The notes under the pieces: model-generated
Seen by the model: only the letters and a program-made list of their open reading frames with translations
The model's database searches: none
Told to the model about the DNA's origin: nothing
Translations under genes and position numbers: made by a program
Origin: an uncultured Candidatus Pelagibacter sp.
Lineage (GTDB): Bacteria; Pseudomonadota; Alphaproteobacteria; Pelagibacterales; Pelagibacteraceae
NCBI GenBank assembly: GCA_905612525.1
Contig: CAJQSG010000030.1
Location: 1-43,373 of the forward strand
Direction of reading: 5' to 3'
DNA length: 43,373 nucleotides
Shown: positions 40,872-43,373 of the stretch, piece by piece
How the letters are laid out: each line of letters opens with the position of its first letter
Position numbering within the stretch: position 1 is the stretch's first letter

Positions 40872-42654
40872 AAGATACCAATGAAGGTTGCTTAATCATG
40901 TCTTCTTTATTGATCCCCGCAACTTTAACAGGAGCTTTCATTGCATCTCTTCTGAAAGGCTCACCCAGTTCTTGGTTTAGAATTACTTCAATAAATGTTG
41001 TAATTCCTTTCTTTTGATCTTCACAAGACTGTTTAATAGCAGCTGTGGTCTCTTCCATTGTACGAACCGTAACTCCTTTTAATCCACAAGCATCAGCAAC
41101 TTTTGCATAACTTAAATTAGGATCAAGTTCTGTTCCAATAAAATTATCATCATACCATAAGGTTGTATTTCTTTTTTCCGCTCCCCACTGATAATTTCTG
41201 AAAATTACCATTGAAATTGCTGGCCATTCAGGTCTTGCCACGGAACTCATTTCGTTCATACTTATTCCAAACGCACCATCTCCTGCAAAACCTATTACTG
41301 GTGTATCAGGACATCCAATTTTTGCTCCAAGAATCGATGGAAAACCATAACCACATGGACCAAATAATCCCGGTGCTAAATATTTTCTACCTTTTTCGAA
41401 TGTAGGATAAGCATTTCCAATTGCACAGTTATTACCAATATCACTTGATATAATTACATCATCAGGCATACCTGCTTGAATTCCTCTCCATGCTTCTCTA
41501 GGAGACATTCTATCTGCATCCCTTTTTCTAGCCTCAGCATTCCAAACTGTACCTTCATCATCATCCTCGTGATCTAAGCTTGACAATTCTTGTAACCAAG
41601 CTGATTTAGTTTGGTGAATAGTATTTTTTCTTTCTTCTCTATTCGTATCTCCTGCTGTTGGGGAGAGTTGAGCTAAAATTTGTTGAGCTACTAGTTTTGC
41701 ATCCCCACAAATACCAACTGATACTTTTTTAGTTAAACCAATTCTATCTGAGTTCATATCAACTTGAATGATGCTTGCGTCTTTTGGCCAATAATCCATT
41801 CCATAACCTGGTAAAGTTGAGAAAGGATTTAATCTTGTACCAAGTGCAAGAACAACATCTGCTTTGCTAATTAATTCCATTCCAGCTTTTGATCCATTAT
41901 ATCCTAATGGTCCAGCAGCTAATGGGTGACTCCCAGGAAAGCTGTCATTATGTTGGTACCCAGAACAAACTGGGGCATCTAGTTTTTCAGCTAATTTTTT
42001 ACAATCTTCAATCGCTCCACCAATCACAACACCAGCACCAGATAATATTACTGGAAACTTAGCATTTGATAATAAGTCAGCAGCTTTTTTAATTGCCTCA
42101 ACACCACCTGCTTGTTTTTCTAATCTTACAATTGGAGGAAGGTCTATATCGATTACTTGTGTCCAATAATCTCTTGGAACATTTATTTGTGCTGGAGCTG
42201 ATCCTCTAATTGCTTTTTCGATTACTCTATTTAATACTTCTGCCATTCTTGAAGGGTCTCTAACTTCTTCTTGATAGCAAACCATATCTTTAAATAAATT
42301 CATTTGTTCTACTTCTTGAAAACCACCTTGGCCCATAGTTTTATTTGCAGCTTGTGGTGAAACTAAAAGTAACGGTGTGTGATTCCAGTATGCAGTTTTA
42401 ATTGGTGTAACAAGACCAGTAATTCCAGGGCCATTCTGTGCAATAACCATTGACATTTTACCAGTAGACCTGGTGTAACCATCTGCAATTAATCCACCAT
42501 TAGTTTCGTGTGCTACATCCCAAAAAGTTATTCCAGCATCAGGAAAGATATCTGAGATAGGCATAAAGGCTGAACCAATTATTCCGAATGCGTGTTCAAT
42601 TCCGTGCATTTGTAAAACTTTTACAAAAGCTTCTTCTGTTGTCATTTTGGTCAT
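40870..42654 (-). CDS. xsc: Sulfoacetaldehyde acetyltransferase
   Basis: TPP-enzyme with Xsc-like N-terminus TTEEAFVKVLQMHGIEHAFGIIGSAFMPISDIFPDAGITFWDVAHE and NVPRDYWTQVIDIDLPPIVRLE. Confidence 0.92.
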   Translation of the reverse strand: MTKMTTEEAFVKVLQMHGIEHAFGIIGSAFMPISDIFPDAGITFWDVAHETNGGLIADGYTRSTGKMSMVIAQNGPGITGLVTPIKTAYWNHTPLLLVSPQAANKTMGQGGFQEVEQMNLFKDMVCYQEEVRDPSRMAEVLNRVIEKAIRGSAPAQINVPRDYWTQVIDIDLPPIVRLEKQAGGVEAIKKAADLLSNAKFPVILSGAGVVIGGAIEDCKKLAEKLDAPVCSGYQHNDSFPGSHPLAAGPLGYNGSKAGMELISKADVVLALGTRLNPFSTLPGYGMDYWPKDASIIQVDMNSDRIGLTKKVSVGICGDAKLVAQQILAQLSPTAGDTNREERKNTIHQTKSAWLQELSSLDHEDDDEGTVWNAEARKRDADRMSPREAWRGIQAGMPDDVIISSDIGNNCAIGNAYPTFEKGRKYLAPGLFGPCGYGFPSILGAKIGCPDTPVIGFAGDGAFGISMNEMSSVARPEWPAISMVIFRNYQWGAEKRNTTLWYDDNFIGTELDPNLSYAKVADACGLKGVTVRTMEETTAAIKQSCEDQKKGITTFIEVILNQELGEPFRRDAMKAPVKVAGINKEDMIKQPSLVS

Positions 42655-42766
42655 AATAATTGGCCTTTCTGTCTAAGTTGTTTAAAAATTTTATAAATTA
42701 ATTTGTTAATTTAAAGGATTAATATATAAGAATTAGAAAATTTCAAACAAACAAATCGACACAATT

Positions 42767-43051
42767 ATGGCTACAGATATCATTATACATGACGAAAAAG
42801 ACAACGTAGGAGTGGTTGTTATTGATAAAATTATTCCAAAACAAGATTGTGCTTGCTGGATTATGGAGAATGATAAAACAATTCAAATTCAATCTGTAGA
42901 TGAAATTCAATTAGGACATAAGATTGCAATGGTTGACCTTAATGAAGGTGATACTATTTTGAAATATGGTCATGACATTGGAAAAGTAGTTAAATCAATC
43001 AAAAAAGGTGAGCATGTTCATGTTCACAATGTTAAAACGAAGAAGTGGTAA
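42767..43051 (+). CDS. suyA: UxaA/SAF-domain protein, probable (R)-sulfolactate sulfo-lyase subunit alpha
   Basis: 94-aa SAF domain ([14 protein letters not shown]...[46 protein letters not shown]), followed by the large subunit and next to xsc. Confidence 0.78.
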   Translation: MATDIIIHDEKDNVGVVVIDKIIPKQDCACWIMENDKTIQIQSVDEIQLGHKIAMVDLNEGDTILKYGHDIGKVVKSIKKGEHVHVHNVKTKKW

Positions 43052-43056
43052 AAAAT

Positions 43057-43373
43057 ATGGAAATTCCAAAAAGTTTTTTAGGTTATAAAAGAGAAAATGA
43101 CCGAGTTGGTACTAGAAATCATGTAATTATCTTACCTGTAGATGATATTTCAAATGCCTGTGCTGAAGCTGTAGCAAATAATATTAAAGGTACAATGGCC
43201 CTTCCTCACTCTTATGGGAGACTTCAATTTGGAGCAGACTTAGATCTTCATTTTAGAACAATGATTGGGACTGGAAAAAACCCTAACGTTGCTGCTGTAA
43301 TTGTTATTGGAATTGAGCCTAAATGGACAAAAAGAATTGTTGATGAAATTGCTAAAACTGGAAAACCAGTAGA
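43057..43373 (+). CDS. suyB: UxaA family large subunit, probable sulfolactate sulfo-lyase subunit beta (truncated by window end)
   Basis: Manual translation [59 protein letters not shown]...; GYKRxxGRVGTRN-type start. Confidence 0.75.
   Translation, partial: MEIPKSFLGYKRENDRVGTRNHVIILPVDDISNACAEAVANNIKGTMALPHSYGRLQFGADLDLHFRTMIGTGKNPNVAAVIVIGIEPKWTKRIVDEIAKTGKPV

Noticed and set aside
1-43373. Search for CRISPR array, prophage, IS element or toxin-antitoxin module
   Set aside because: No regularly spaced repeats, transposase, integrase, phage structural or recognisable TA motifs were seen by eye.

Overview
AT-rich, gene-dense window that looks like a streamlined marine alphaproteobacterium of the SAR11/Pelagibacterales type (inferred from gene order, base composition and very short intergenic gaps; no database search was possible). 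Left half, almost all on the minus strand: the 3'-truncated start of birA, a complete 14-gene complex I operon (nuoA-N), tRNA-Asp(GTC), tRNA-Val(TAC), lon, clpX, clpP, tig and tRNA-Leu(TAG). From about 20.6 to 24.2 kb is a small accessory stretch: DUF1289, a 57-aa membrane ORF, a gene apparently broken by two homopolymer frameshifts, a tiny basic ORF, a histidine phosphatase, a family-5 UDG, a YbgC thioesterase and a DUF3047 protein. From 24.2 to 36.1 kb are two divergent catabolic/transport blocks: dctP-dctQ-dctM, NCS1 transporter and SDR on minus; GMC oxidoreductase, TerC, two tandem SDRs, M23 peptidase, 2-keto hydratase-like and a creatinase/ectoine-hydrolase-like M24 protein on plus. The right end has a secreted pentapeptide-repeat protein, tesA | ybbA-ybbP with overlapping divergent start codons, a decayed FAD-oxidoreductase remnant (possibly TauY-like), xsc, and divergent suyA and suyB (truncated), indicating sulfonate catabolism. 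No CRISPR array, prophage, IS element or obvious wholly new defence-like system was seen. The best leads are the doubly frameshifted gene, the oxidoreductase remnant next to xsc, the metal-ligand-less M24 protein inside its operon, and the perfect 15-bp hairpin between dctP and dctQ.
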